Assembly: GCF_009755665.1 (NCBI RefSeq)
Contig: NZ_CP046622.1
Coordinates: 1,302,001-1,366,000 of the forward strand
Origin: Variovorax paradoxus
Lineage (GTDB): Bacteria; Pseudomonadota; Gammaproteobacteria; Burkholderiales; Burkholderiaceae_C
Length of the DNA stretch: 64,000 nucleotides
Reading direction: 5' to 3'
Notes under the pieces: generated by a model
Databases searched by the model: none
What the model saw: the letters and a program-made list of their open reading frames with translations, nothing else
Told to the model about the DNA's origin: nothing
Part shown: positions 53,748 to 62,515 of the stretch, piece by piece
Numbering within the stretch: position 1 is the stretch's first letter
How the letters are laid out: every line of letters starts with the position of its first letter
Program-made: the position numbers and the translations under genes

Positions 53748-54772
53748 TCCTCGTCCTCCACATGATGGCTGTGCAGCGAACGCCACCACAGCACCGGAAT
53801 GATCAGCGTGAAGACCAGAACCTCCTTGAACGGGCTGGCCCAGAACGAAGCGAAGGCTTCGAGCTGCCCGACCAGCAATGCACCGGCCAGCGCCAGCGGA
53901 TAGCTCGCGAGCCCACCCACGATGGCCGCGACAAAGCCCTTGAGGCCGATCAGGAAGCCGGTGTCGTAATACACCGTTGTGAGGGGCGCAATCAGCAGGC
54001 CCGAAATTGCGCCGATGAGCGCCGCGAGCGCAAAGCTCAAGTCACCCGAGAGCTCGGTCGGAATGCCCGACAGGCGAGCGCCCACGCGGTTGATGGCGGT
54101 GGCGCGCAGCGCCTTACCGATCATCGAGCGGCCGAAGAAAAGGAACATTGCAATCACCAGCAGCAGCGTGACGCCCACCACCACCAGCGACTGTCCGCTG
54201 ACGGGAATGCCGCCCAGGTCGAAGCGCGCTTCGGAAAACGGCGCGGTGCGATAGCCCTCGGCGCCGAAGAAGAGCAGGCCCAGCCCCACCAGCACGCCGT
54301 GCAGCGCGACCGAGACGATCAGCAGCATCAGCACGCTGGCATCGGCCAATGGCCGGTAGGCAAGGCGATAGAGCAGCGGTCCCAATGGCGTAATCAACAC
54401 CAGCGTGGTGACGGCTTGAGCCGCCATCGAGGTGGGCTTGAGCAGCAATACCAGTGCGGCGGCGGCCATCGGCAACACGACGCACCACGCAACTGCGGAA
54501 GCCCAGTCGACGACCGCGCCACGCCTCCAGCGCCAGAACTCGACCACCAGCACCATGGCCGCGAGCGCAATCAGCAGCCACAGCGTGGCCGGCACCCGCC
54601 CCGTTTGCAGCATTGCCATCGACAGCGCCCCGAAGGCGACGAACTCGCCCTGGGGAATGAAGATGACGCGCGTGACCGAGAACACCAGCACAAGAGCGAG
54701 CGCCATCAATCCATAGACGGCACCGTTCACGATGCCGTCCTGCCCCAGAAGCAGGGCGATCTGCAGATCCAT
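53744..54772 (-). CDS. Branched-chain-type ABC transporter permease (LivH, paa-associated system)
   Basis: A 342-residue permease, longer than usual LivH (about 290-300) because of an insert near residues 75-110 (FWRWRRGAVVDWASAVAW). LivH marks: GIVNGAVYGLMALALVLVFSVTRVIFIPQGEFVAFGAL and the coupling loop GRSMIGKALRATAINRVGARLSGI. The start at MDLQIALLLGQDG (54772) fits the family; a longer frame would add 12 residues. It follows the binding-protein gene by 67 bases. Confidence 0.92.
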   Translation of the reverse strand: MDLQIALLLGQDGIVNGAVYGLMALALVLVFSVTRVIFIPQGEFVAFGALSMAMLQTGRVPATLWLLIALAAMVLVVEFWRWRRGAVVDWASAVAWCVVLPMAAAALVLLLKPTSMAAQAVTTLVLITPLGPLLYRLAYRPLADASVLMLLIVSVALHGVLVGLGLLFFGAEGYRTAPFSEARFDLGGIPVSGQSLVVVGVTLLLVIAMFLFFGRSMIGKALRATAINRVGARLSGIPTELSGDLSFALAALIGAISGLLIAPLTTVYYDTGFLIGLKGFVAAIVGGLASYPLALAGALLVGQLEAFASFWASPFKEVLVFTLIIPVLWWRSLHSHHVEDEE

Positions 54773-54839
54773 ACGAAAACTTTCGATCGGGCTCGGCCCG
54801 CTTGTCAACGAGTCAGGTCAGGCCGGATCGGCCGCAGGA

Positions 54840-55985
54840 TCAGGGCTGGTATTTCCAGGCGCCGTTTTCGATCTTGACCATGACGCGGGCACGCTGGTCC
54901 AGGCCCAGGTGGTCGTTAGCGGTCATGTTGAATACGCCGTGAGCGCCTGCCACGTCCTTTACCTGTTCGAGCGCATCGCGCAGCGCGGCGCGGAATTCGG
55001 GCGTGCCCGGCTGCGCCTTTTTCAGGGCAACGGGAACGGCCGACGTCATCAGCAGGCCTGCGTCCCATGCATGCGCGCCGAAGGTCGACACCGTGTTCTT
55101 GCCGTTCGCGCCCTCGTAGGCAGTCACGTAGGCCATGGCCGATTTCTTCACCGGATGGCTGGCCGGCAGTTGCTCGGCCACCAGCACCGGGCCTGCAGGC
55201 AGGAAGGTGCCTTCCACGTCCTTGCCACCGACGCGCAGAAAGTCGGCGTTGGCGACGCCGTGCGTCTGGTACATCTTGCCGGTGTAGCCGCGCTCTTTGA
55301 GCGTTTTTTGCGGCAGCGCGGCCGGCGTGCCCGAACCCGCGACCAGCACCGCGTCGGCCTTGGCCGCCATGATCTTCAGGGCTTGGCCGGTCACGGAAGT
55401 GTCGGTGCGCGCATAGCGCTCGTTGGCCACGATCTTGAGCTTCTTCAGCTCGGCCGCCTTCGCGAACTCTTGCGACCAGCCTTCGCCGTACGCGTCGGAA
55501 AAGCCGATGAACGCCACCGTCTTCACGCCGCTGGTGGCCATGTGCTCGGCAATGGCCAGCGACATCATGATGTCGTTCTGTGGGGTCTTGAAGACCCACT
55601 GCTTCTTGGCATCCATCGGCTCGACGATGCGGGCCGAGGCGGCGATGGAAATCATCGGCGTCTTGGCTTCGCTCACCACGTCGATCATTGCGAGCGAGTT
55701 GGGCGTGGTGGTGGAGCCCAGCACGATATCGACCTTGTTCTCGGCGATGAGCTTGCGCGTGTTGGCGACGGCGGCCGTGGTGTCGGAGGCGTCGTCCAGC
55801 ACGATGTAGTTGATCTTCTGGCCGCCGATGGTCTTGGGCATCAGCGCGATGGTGTTCTTCTCGGGAATGCCGAGCGAGGCGGCCGGGCCGGTGGCCGAGA
55901 GCGTCACGCCGACGTTCACATCGGCCCATGCCACGGCGGCTGTGGCGCACAGCGCGGCAATCACCAGGGGCTTGAAGAATTTCAT
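54840..55985 (-). CDS. Branched-chain-type ABC transporter substrate-binding protein (paa-associated)
   Basis: A 381-residue periplasmic binding protein. The Sec signal peptide is MKFFKPLVIAALCATAAVAWA. The mature protein begins VNVGVTLSATGPAASLGIPEKN, the type I LivK fold. VDIVLGSTTTPNSLAMIDVV and VKTVAFIGFSDAYGEGW are typical blocks. It sits 36 bases after paaE in the same direction, so phenylacetate or a related aromatic acid is a likely ligand; this rests on context only. Confidence 0.92.
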   Translation of the reverse strand: MKFFKPLVIAALCATAAVAWADVNVGVTLSATGPAASLGIPEKNTIALMPKTIGGQKINYIVLDDASDTTAAVANTRKLIAENKVDIVLGSTTTPNSLAMIDVVSEAKTPMISIAASARIVEPMDAKKQWVFKTPQNDIMMSLAIAEHMATSGVKTVAFIGFSDAYGEGWSQEFAKAAELKKLKIVANERYARTDTSVTGQALKIMAAKADAVLVAGSGTPAALPQKTLKERGYTGKMYQTHGVANADFLRVGGKDVEGTFLPAGPVLVAEQLPASHPVKKSAMAYVTAYEGANGKNTVSTFGAHAWDAGLLMTSAVPVALKKAQPGTPEFRAALRDALEQVKDVAGAHGVFNMTANDHLGLDQRARVMVKIENGAWKYQP

Positions 55986-56021
55986 TTTGGTTTGTCTCCG
56001 GGTTGAAAAATCGTTGTTGTG

Positions 56022-57116
56022 TCAGCGCTCGTCGAACGACAGGGTGACGCGTTCGGTGAGGGGGTGCGCCTGGCAGGTCAGCACGAATCCTGCCGCCACT
56101 TCATTCTTGTCGAGCGCAAAATTTCTTTCCATGCGGACTTCCCCCTCCACCAGCTTGGCGCGGCAGGTGCCGCACACGCCGGAGGTGCATGAGAAGGGCA
56201 CTTCGAGGCCCGCTGCCGAGGCCGCATCGAGAATGCTCGGCTGGCCTTCGGTAAAGGCGATTTCGCGCTGCAGGCCGTCCCGCACGATGGTGATGCGCGC
56301 CTGCTTGGCATCGCCGGGCAAGGCCTCATGCACCACCGCGCCCACCTGGCCCGCCGACGTGGCGGAGGGCAGCGCAACACCAAAGCGCTCGATGTGGATT
56401 CGCTCCTCGGGCACGCCCGCGGCGAGCAGCGCCGCCTCGGCCTCGTCGTTCATCTGGAACGGCCCGCAAACGTAGACATGGCCGATGCCCTTGGCGGGAA
56501 CTACTGTCTGCAGAAACTCGCCGATCTTTTCGCGGTTCATCACGCCGTGGCCCAGCGGCGAATCGGTGTGCTCGTCGGAGAACACATGGTGCAGCACGAG
56601 CCGAGTCATATAGCGGTTCTTCAGGTCCTCGATTTCTTCCTTGAACATCGTGGATTGCAGCTGCCGGTTGCCGTAGATCAGGGTGAAGCGGCTCAAGGGC
56701 TCGCGCGCCAGCACGGTCTTCATGATGGAGAGAATCGGCGTGATGCCGCTGCCGCCCGCAATGCCGACATGGTGGCGCGCGGCGCCGGGTTCGATGGGCA
56801 CGAAGAAGCGGCCCTGCGGCGCCATCACCTGCACGGTGTCGCCGGGCTGCAGATGCGCGTTGATCCAGTTGGAGAAAACGCCGCCGCGCACCTTGCGCAC
56901 GCCGACGCGCAGCTCGCCGTCGTCGAGCCCGGCGCAGATCGAATACGAGCGGCGCAGGTCCTGCCCGTCGATGTCGCGGCGCAGCGTGAGGTATTGGCCC
57001 TGGGTGAAGCCGAAGGTTTCCCGCAGGTCGGCCGGTACCTCGAACGAGACGATGACGGCCTCGGCCGTGTCGGGCTCGATGGCCTTCACGCGCAGCGGGT
57101 GGAAGAGGGTGCTCAT
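56022..57116 (-). CDS. paaE: Phenylacetyl-CoA epoxidase reductase subunit PaaE
   Basis: A 364-residue NAD(P)H-dependent reductase that feeds electrons to the PaaA diiron centre. The FAD-binding domain has LRRSYSICAG (about 54-63), the NAD(P) domain GIAGGSGITPILSIMKT, and the C-terminal plant-type ferredoxin domain the cluster ligands CTSGVCGTC and a distal Cys in VLTCQAHP. Order of domains is FAD-NAD-[2Fe-2S], as in known PaaE. It follows paaD by 7 bases and is followed by the liv transporter. Confidence 0.97.
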   Translation of the reverse strand: MSTLFHPLRVKAIEPDTAEAVIVSFEVPADLRETFGFTQGQYLTLRRDIDGQDLRRSYSICAGLDDGELRVGVRKVRGGVFSNWINAHLQPGDTVQVMAPQGRFFVPIEPGAARHHVGIAGGSGITPILSIMKTVLAREPLSRFTLIYGNRQLQSTMFKEEIEDLKNRYMTRLVLHHVFSDEHTDSPLGHGVMNREKIGEFLQTVVPAKGIGHVYVCGPFQMNDEAEAALLAAGVPEERIHIERFGVALPSATSAGQVGAVVHEALPGDAKQARITIVRDGLQREIAFTEGQPSILDAASAAGLEVPFSCTSGVCGTCRAKLVEGEVRMERNFALDKNEVAAGFVLTCQAHPLTERVTLSFDER

Positions 57117-57123
57117 CGCTTTG

Positions 57124-57651
57124 TCAGATCGGCTTGAAATGTTCGAAGGGTTCGCGGCAGGCCATGCAGCGGTAGAGCGCCTTGCAAGCGGTGGAGCCGA
57201 AGGCGGAGAGGCGTTCGGTGCGTTCGCTCGCGCAGCGTGGGCAGGCGATGCGTTCGCCGCCGGCCATGCGACCGAAGAGGCGGATGGGCATTGCGGTATT
57301 GGCTGCTGCCTCCGGCGTGAGATGCGCAGGCGGCGCGATGCCGTAGGCCTTGAGCTTGGCGCGGCCTTCGTCGCTGATCCAGTCGCTGCTCCATGCCGGC
57401 GCTCGGCGCAGCGTGGCGCGTGCGTGGCCAAGGCCTGCCTGTTCGATGGCTGCGAGCACGTCGTGCTCGATCGCTTCGGTGGCGGGGCAGCCGGAGTAGG
57501 TGGGCGTGAGCACGATCTCCAGTCCATCGTCATGCTCGATCACCTCGCGCACGATGCCAAGGTCGCAGACCGACACGGCCGGTACTTCGGGGTCAAGCAC
57601 CGTGTGCAGCACGGCCCACGCCGCATCGACGCGCGATGCGACGGCGTTCAC
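57124..57651 (-). CDS. paaD: Phenylacetyl-CoA epoxidase maturation protein PaaD
   Basis: A 175-residue MIP18/DUF59-type protein needed for a functional epoxidase, probably in cluster or centre assembly. DPEVPAVSVCDLGIVREV and LTPTYSGCPATEAIEHDV are family blocks. The C-terminus carries a zinc ribbon, CPRC and CMAC, about 30 residues apart. The start is GTG at 57651, overlapping the paaC stop as GTGA; the next codon upstream is also GTG. Its position between paaC and paaE is standard. Confidence 0.94.
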   Translation of the reverse strand: MNAVASRVDAAWAVLHTVLDPEVPAVSVCDLGIVREVIEHDDGLEIVLTPTYSGCPATEAIEHDVLAAIEQAGLGHARATLRRAPAWSSDWISDEGRAKLKAYGIAPPAHLTPEAAANTAMPIRLFGRMAGGERIACPRCASERTERLSAFGSTACKALYRCMACREPFEHFKPI

Positions 57652-58427
57652 CACACGCCTCCCGGATAAGAGCGCTGCAGGTGCTGCATCTCGGCCAGGA
57701 TGTAGCCCATGTGCTCGCTGTGCACGCCCTGCTTGCCGGTGCTGCGAAAGGCGGCTTCCTGCGGCATTGCGAGGCCGGCGGCATCGAGCACCTGCTGCAT
57801 CTCGGAGAGCCACGGCTCGCGCAATTCACTCCACGCCGGGCCAAGGCCGCTGGCACTGGCTGCTTCGTCGACCGCGTCGCTTTCGAACAGCTCGGGCATG
57901 TAGAGCCAGAGCTGTTTCAAGGCGCGCTCGGTGCGGCGGCGCGATTCCTCGGTGCCGTCGCCGAGCCGAACCACCCAGTCGCCCGAATGCTGTTGGTGAT
58001 AGCGTGCCTCCTTCACGGCTTTGCCGGCGATGGCGGCCACCTCGGCATCGCTCGAAGCGGCAAGGCGTTGCCAAAGCAGCTTGAGCAGCGTGGCGACCAT
58101 GGTGTTGCGCACCACGGCAAAGGCGAAGTCGCCGCGCGGCAGTTCGACCAGCGTGAGATTGAAGTAGTCGCGTTCGTCGCGCAGGTAGGCAAGCTGGTCT
58201 TCGTCGTGTTCTCGGCCTTGTCCTTCGAGCTTGCCGGCATGCGTGAGCAGCGCGCGGGCCTGGCCGACCAGGTCGAGCGCGATGTTGGCCATGGCAATGT
58301 CCTCTTCCAGCACGGGCGCATGACCGCACCATTCGCCGAGGCGTTGCGCGAGCACCAGGCAGGTGTCGCCGATGCGCAGCAGGTATTGCACCGTGGGGGT
58401 GCGGTTCAGTTCTATGGATGCTTGCAT
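57648..58427 (-). CDS. paaC: Phenylacetyl-CoA epoxidase structural subunit PaaC
   Basis: A 259-residue ferritin-like subunit that pairs with PaaA in the epoxidase core; it has lost most iron ligands in the family. Family strings: YLLRIGDTCLVLAQRLGEWCGHAPVLEEDIAMANIALDLVGQAR, here split around the helix turn, YLRDERDYFNLTLVELPRGDFA and HQQHSGDWVVRLGDGTEESRRR. It follows paaB after 9 bases and is coupled to paaD by GTGA overlap. Confidence 0.96.
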   Translation of the reverse strand: MQASIELNRTPTVQYLLRIGDTCLVLAQRLGEWCGHAPVLEEDIAMANIALDLVGQARALLTHAGKLEGQGREHDEDQLAYLRDERDYFNLTLVELPRGDFAFAVVRNTMVATLLKLLWQRLAASSDAEVAAIAGKAVKEARYHQQHSGDWVVRLGDGTEESRRRTERALKQLWLYMPELFESDAVDEAASASGLGPAWSELREPWLSEMQQVLDAAGLAMPQEAAFRSTGKQGVHSEHMGYILAEMQHLQRSYPGGVW

Positions 58428-58436
58428 CGCGGCCGC

Positions 58437-58733
58437 CTACATGTGGTCCACGGATTTCGGCAGCGCATAGAAGGTGGGATGCCGATACACCTTGTCCTCC
58501 GCCGGGTCGAAGAACATGTCCTTGTCCCCGGGGTCGCTCGCCACGATCTGGTCCGAGCGCACCACCCAGATGCTGCTGCCTTCCTGCCGGCGCGTGTACA
58601 CGTCGCGGGCCATCTGTATCGCCATCTTCGGATCGGCCGCGTGCAGGCTGCCGCAATGCTTGTGGTCGAGGCCGGCCTTGCTGCGCACAAACACTTCCCA
58701 AAGGGGCCACTCTTGTTTCTGTTCGGCGCTCAT
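58437..58733 (-). CDS. paaB: Phenylacetyl-CoA epoxidase subunit PaaB
   Basis: A 98-residue small subunit of the multicomponent epoxidase. [30 protein letters not shown] is diagnostic (W9 to about A38), followed by [17 protein letters not shown]. Length matches the E. coli protein (95). It overlaps the paaA stop by ATGA. The longer in-frame start upstream falls inside paaA and is not used. Confidence 0.96.
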   Translation of the reverse strand: MSAEQKQEWPLWEVFVRSKAGLDHKHCGSLHAADPKMAIQMARDVYTRRQEGSSIWVVRSDQIVASDPGDKDMFFDPAEDKVYRHPTFYALPKSVDHM

Positions 58734-59743
58734 GCGGCCTCCTTCATCGGTTGCTTGTTGGCGTGGGCCATGGCGGCTTCGCGCACCCAGGCGCCTTCTT
58801 CCCAGGCATCGACGCGGGCCTGCAGGCGCTCGCGGTTGCAGGGGCCGTCGCCGCCCACCACGCGCCAGAATTCGCTCCAGTCGATCTTTCCGAAGTCGTG
58901 CGCCTGGCGCTCTTCGTTCCACTTCAGGTCGGGGTCGGGCAGGGTCACGCCGAGAATGCGCGCCTGCTCCACGGCGGCGTCGATGAACTTCTGGCGCAGC
59001 TCGTCGTTGCTGAAGCGCTTGATTCCCCAGCGCATCGACTGCGCCGAGTTGGGCGACTGGTCGTCCGGTGGGCCGAACATCATGATGGAGGGCCACCACC
59101 AGCGGTTGACCGCGTCCTGCACCATCGCCTTTTGCGCCTCCGTGCCATGCGTCATCATGGTCAGCAGGGCTTCGTAGCCCTGGCGCTGGTGAAAGCTCTC
59201 CTCGCGGCAGATGCGCACCATGGCGCGTGCATAAGGCGCATACGAGCAGCGGCAGATCGGCACCTGGTTCATGATGGCCGCGCCGTCGACCAGCCAGCCG
59301 ATGGTGCCCATGTCGGCCCAGGTGAGCGTGGGGTAGTTGAAGATCGAGCTGTACTTGGCCTTGCCGCTGTGCAGCGCATCGAACATCTGGTCGCGCGAGG
59401 TGCCCAGCGTTTCGGCGGCGGCGTACAGGTAGAGGCCGTGGCCGCCTTCGTCCTGCACCTTGGCCAGCAGGATCGCCTTGCGCTTGAGGGTGGGCGCGCG
59501 GCCGATCCAGTTGCCTTCGGGCAGCATTCCGACGATTTCGGAGTGCGCGTGCTGGCTGATCTGGCGCACCAGCGTCTTGCGGTAGTGCTCGGGCATCCAG
59601 TCTTTTGCCTCGATGAAGTCGCCGGCATCGATATGGGCGTCGAAGCGTTCCTCGAGCCGCATCTCGTCGGCGGAGCGCACGGCCTTTTTCTTGCCGTCGT
59701 CGCCCGCGTCTTTGCCCATGGTGTCCATTGCCTGGGTGTACAT
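58730..59743 (-). CDS. paaA: Phenylacetyl-CoA epoxidase catalytic subunit PaaA
   Basis: A 337-residue diiron oxygenase subunit that forms the 1,2-epoxide of phenylacetyl-CoA. Two E-x2-H elements bind iron: [18 protein letters not shown] and [16 protein letters not shown]. The region around [20 protein letters not shown] is characteristic of PaaA. AAGGA precedes the ATG. It is 39 bases from the paaK stop; no separate promoter was recognised between them. Confidence 0.97.
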   Translation of the reverse strand: MYTQAMDTMGKDAGDDGKKKAVRSADEMRLEERFDAHIDAGDFIEAKDWMPEHYRKTLVRQISQHAHSEIVGMLPEGNWIGRAPTLKRKAILLAKVQDEGGHGLYLYAAAETLGTSRDQMFDALHSGKAKYSSIFNYPTLTWADMGTIGWLVDGAAIMNQVPICRCSYAPYARAMVRICREESFHQRQGYEALLTMMTHGTEAQKAMVQDAVNRWWWPSIMMFGPPDDQSPNSAQSMRWGIKRFSNDELRQKFIDAAVEQARILGVTLPDPDLKWNEERQAHDFGKIDWSEFWRVVGGDGPCNRERLQARVDAWEEGAWVREAAMAHANKQPMKEAA

Positions 59744-59782
59744 GTGCGTGTCCTTTGCAAAGAGGTTTGAAACGGCGCGCGT

Positions 59783-61099
59783 TCAGCGCGGCCGTGTGTC
59801 GATCACGCGGCGAGCCTTGCCCGTCTGCGTGCGTTCGATGGAATCGGGGTCGAACACGCGCACCGTGGTCGAAATGCCGACCAGGGTCTTCACGCGGTCC
59901 TGCACCCAGCCTGCGATGGCCTTGCGTTCGGCCTCGTCAATGGCGGCGTTGCGGTGGTCGAGCTCGCAATGCACCTCGACCTCGTCGAGCAGGCCTTCGC
60001 GGCGCACATGCACTTGGTAGAGGCCGGAGAGGCGCTCGTGTGCCAGCACGACTTCTTCGACCTGCGTGGGAAACACGTTCACGCCGCGGATGATCATCAT
60101 GTCGTCGCTGCGCCCGACGATCTTGCCCATGCGGCGGAACGACCGCGAGGTGGGCGGCAGCAGGCGCGTGAGGTCGCGTGTGCGATAGCGCACGATGGGC
60201 ATGGCCTCTTTGCTGAGCGAGGTGAAGACCAGTTCGCCTTCTTCGCCGTCGGCCTTGAGCTCGCCGGTGTCGGGGTCGATGATCTCGGGGTAGAAGTGGT
60301 CTTCCCAGATCACCGGGCCGTCTTTGCTCTCGACGCATTCGCTGGCCACGCCGGGGCCCATCACTTCGGAAAGGCCGTAGATGTCGACCGCGTCCAGCCC
60401 GGCCTTGCCCTCGATGTCGCGGCGCATGGCCTCGGTCCAGGGCTCGGCGCCGAAGATGCCGATCTTGAGCGAACTGTTTTTCGCATCGAGGCCCTGGCGC
60501 TCGAACTGCTCGATGATCACCTGCATGTAGCTGGGCGTGACCATGATGATGTCGGGCTTGAAGTCCTGGATCAACTGCACCTGCTTTTCGGTTTGCCCAC
60601 CGGACATGGGGATGACGGTGCAGCCCGCGCGCTCGGCGCCGTAGTGGGCGCCCAGGCCGCCGGTGAAGAGGCCGTAGCCGTAGGACACATGCACCATGTC
60701 GCCCGGCCGGCCGCCCGCGGCGCGGATCGAGCGTGCGACGAGGTCGGCCCAGGTGTCGATGTCTTTCAGCGTGTAGCCCACCACGGTCGGCTTGCCGGTG
60801 GTGCCCGACGAGGCATGGATGCGCGCTACCTGCGCGCGCGGCACCGCAAACATGCCGAAGGGATAGTTGTCGCGCAGGTCGCTCTTTACGGTGAACGGAA
60901 ACTTCGACAGGTCGGCGAGGGACTTCAGATCATCCGGATGCACGCCCTTGGCATCGAAGACCTTGCGGTAGTGCGGCACGTTGTCATACGCGCGTTGCAG
61001 CGTGGCGCGCAGGCGGCTGAGCTGCAGGGCGGCAATTTCATCGCGGCTGGCGGTTTCGATGGGCTCGAGCTCGCCGGGAGCGGGGTGTCTGGCTGTCAT
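59783..61099 (-). CDS. paaK: Phenylacetate-CoA ligase
   Basis: A 438-residue adenylate-forming enzyme that activates phenylacetate to phenylacetyl-CoA, the entry step of the pathway. The P-loop is SSGTTGKPTVVGYT (about 96-109). The region EPWTEAMRRDIEGK followed by DIYGLSEVMGPGVASEC, and the hinge RSDDMMIIRGVNVFPTQVEEVVL, are conserved in PaaK. Near the C-terminus is TGKARRVIDTRPR with the catalytic Lys. It follows paaI after 15 bases. Confidence 0.97.
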   Translation of the reverse strand: MTARHPAPGELEPIETASRDEIAALQLSRLRATLQRAYDNVPHYRKVFDAKGVHPDDLKSLADLSKFPFTVKSDLRDNYPFGMFAVPRAQVARIHASSGTTGKPTVVGYTLKDIDTWADLVARSIRAAGGRPGDMVHVSYGYGLFTGGLGAHYGAERAGCTVIPMSGGQTEKQVQLIQDFKPDIIMVTPSYMQVIIEQFERQGLDAKNSSLKIGIFGAEPWTEAMRRDIEGKAGLDAVDIYGLSEVMGPGVASECVESKDGPVIWEDHFYPEIIDPDTGELKADGEEGELVFTSLSKEAMPIVRYRTRDLTRLLPPTSRSFRRMGKIVGRSDDMMIIRGVNVFPTQVEEVVLAHERLSGLYQVHVRREGLLDEVEVHCELDHRNAAIDEAERKAIAGWVQDRVKTLVGISTTVRVFDPDSIERTQTGKARRVIDTRPR

Positions 61100-61114
61100 G
61101 GTGCTTGTGTCTCC

Positions 61115-61558
61115 TCAGGCTGCAACGGCGGGGCGGCCCTTGGCGGTGTATGAACGTCCGCGAAAAATGGCGACGCGCTCGCCACGCTGGTTGGTGATTT
61201 CGGTGTCGTAGACGCCGGTGCGCCCAGCCTTCGAAACCTCGAAGCAGCGCGCGGTGAGCACATCGCCTTCGTGTGCCGGTGCGATGAAGTCGATCGAAAA
61301 GCCCGAGGCCACCGTAAGCTCGTTGTACGAGTTGCAGGCGAAGGCAAAGGTGGAATCGGCCAGCGTGGCCATGAAGCCGCCGTGACAGATGGCATGGCCG
61401 TTGAGCATGTCTTGGCGCACCTGCATCTGCAGGGTCGCTTGGCCGGGGGCGACTTCGACGATGCGCATGCCGAGAGCCTTGGTGGCGTTGTCGTTCGCGA
61501 ACATGCCGTCGCGGACGTATTCGGCTGTTTGTTGGGGGGTGCGGGTGGTGTCGGTCAT
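61115..61558 (-). CDS. paaI: Hydroxyphenylacetyl-CoA thioesterase PaaI
   Basis: A 147-residue hotdog-fold thioesterase that removes misprocessed or trapped CoA thioesters from the phenylacetate pathway. The catalytic block is NGHAICHGGFMATLADSTFAF, with Asp in LADST and the His-Gly-Gly oxyanion site. The start at MTDTTRTPQQTAEYV lies one base after the paaG stop; an upstream in-frame start adds 12 residues inside paaG. Length fits the family. Confidence 0.94.
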   Translation of the reverse strand: MTDTTRTPQQTAEYVRDGMFANDNATKALGMRIVEVAPGQATLQMQVRQDMLNGHAICHGGFMATLADSTFAFACNSYNELTVASGFSIDFIAPAHEGDVLTARCFEVSKAGRTGVYDTEITNQRGERVAIFRGRSYTAKGRPAVAA

Positions 61559-61559
61559 C

Positions 61560-62363
61560 TCAGCGATCCTTGAACACCGGTGCACGCTTGGCACGAAAAG
61601 CGTCCACGCCTTCGCGGTAGTCGGCGGCGTTGCCTAGCTCGCGCTGGATGCGTGCTTCTTCGGCGAGCGCAGTGTCCAGGTCCATGTTCTGCGCCGAAGC
61701 CATGGCTTGCCGCGTCGCGACCAGGGCGCGGGTGGGCATTGCGGCGAGTTTCGATGCGAGTGAGGCCGTTGTGTCGGCCAGTGCCGCGTCGTCCACGCAC
61801 TGCCATATCAGCCCGATGCGCGCGGCTTCCTCGGCAGGGAGCTTGTCGCCCAGCATCGCGATGCCGAGCGCCCGCGCCGAGCCCACGAGCCGGGGCAGCA
61901 ACCACGTGCCGCCCGTGTCGGGCACGAGGCCGATCTTGGTGAAGGCCTGGATGAAGCTCGCCGAGCGCGCGGCCACTACCAGGTCGCAGCACAGCGCAAG
62001 GTTGGCGCCCGCTCCGGCGGCCACGCCGTTGACGGCTGCGATCACCGGCACCGGCATCGAGCGCAGGCGCTCGACCAGCGGGGCGTAATAAGTGGAGATG
62101 ACGTGGCCCAGGTCCTTGGGAGCGGCGCCAGGCGTCGGGTCGGGTGCGACCGAGGGATCGGCCAGGTCCTGCCCGGCGCAGAACGCACGGCCGGCGCCCG
62201 TGAGCACCACGCAGCGCACGCTGTCGTCCTGGGCTGCGAGTTCCAGTGCGGCCATCAGCTCGGCATGCATTTCCGTCGTGAAGCTGTTGAGCGCAGCGGG
62301 GCGATTGAGGCTCAACGTGCGGACGGCGCCGGCATCACTGGTGAGAACTAAAGGTTCTGGCAT
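61560..62363 (-). CDS. paaG: 2-(1,2-epoxy-1,2-dihydrophenyl)acetyl-CoA isomerase
   Basis: A 267-residue crotonase-fold enzyme that converts the ring epoxide to oxepin-CoA. Oxyanion-hole segments are TGAGRAFCAGQDLAD and VAAGAGANLALCCDLV, and AFTKIGLVPDTGGTW is strongly PaaG-like. It is the first gene of the minus-strand paa operon. The start at 62363 fits the family; ATG at 62378 would add five residues and lies directly after AAGG. A regulatory region with a TetR-type site lies upstream. Confidence 0.93.
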   Translation of the reverse strand: MPEPLVLTSDAGAVRTLSLNRPAALNSFTTEMHAELMAALELAAQDDSVRCVVLTGAGRAFCAGQDLADPSVAPDPTPGAAPKDLGHVISTYYAPLVERLRSMPVPVIAAVNGVAAGAGANLALCCDLVVAARSASFIQAFTKIGLVPDTGGTWLLPRLVGSARALGIAMLGDKLPAEEAARIGLIWQCVDDAALADTTASLASKLAAMPTRALVATRQAMASAQNMDLDTALAEEARIQRELGNAADYREGVDAFRAKRAPVFKDR

Positions 62364-62411
62364 GGGCTTGTCTCTCATCCTTGTTTTGGCGAAATCGGCG
62401 TGCAAACACTA

Positions 62412-62440
62412 TTGACCGACCGGACGGTAGATTTTAGGAT
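62412..62440 (+). promoter_or_regulatory. paaY promoter (-35/-10) with embedded operator
   Basis: TTGACC (62412-62417), a 17-base spacer and TAGGAT (62435-62440) make a good sigma-70 promoter toward paaY, 75 bases upstream of its ATG. The TetR-type palindrome at 62415-62428 overlaps the -35 hexamer and spacer, so repressor binding would block RNA polymerase. Confidence 0.65.
62415..62428. promoter_or_regulatory. Candidate PaaR operator
   Basis: ACCG-A-CCGG-A-CGGT is a 14-base near-perfect palindrome; only the A at positions 5 and 10 break symmetry. It is the only such site found by eye near paa genes and lies between the divergent paaG and paaY. A TetR regulator is encoded next to paaY, and TetR-type repressors usually bind sites like this and leave when phenylacetyl-CoA binds. 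Confidence 0.65.
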
Positions 62441-62460
62441 CGACCTTGAATCCGGCACAA
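62431..62460 (-). promoter_or_regulatory. Candidate promoter of the paaG operon
   Basis: On the minus strand TTGTGC (62460-62455), an 18-base spacer and TAAAAT (62436-62431) point toward paaG. The candidate operator begins directly downstream of the -10 box, so one site could repress both directions. The -35 box is weaker than that of paaY. Confidence 0.45.
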
Positions 62461-62515
62461 GCGGGGTTGATTAAGGGCAAACCCTGAGCCCCTGGAAAAA
62501 AAGGAGACCGACCGA

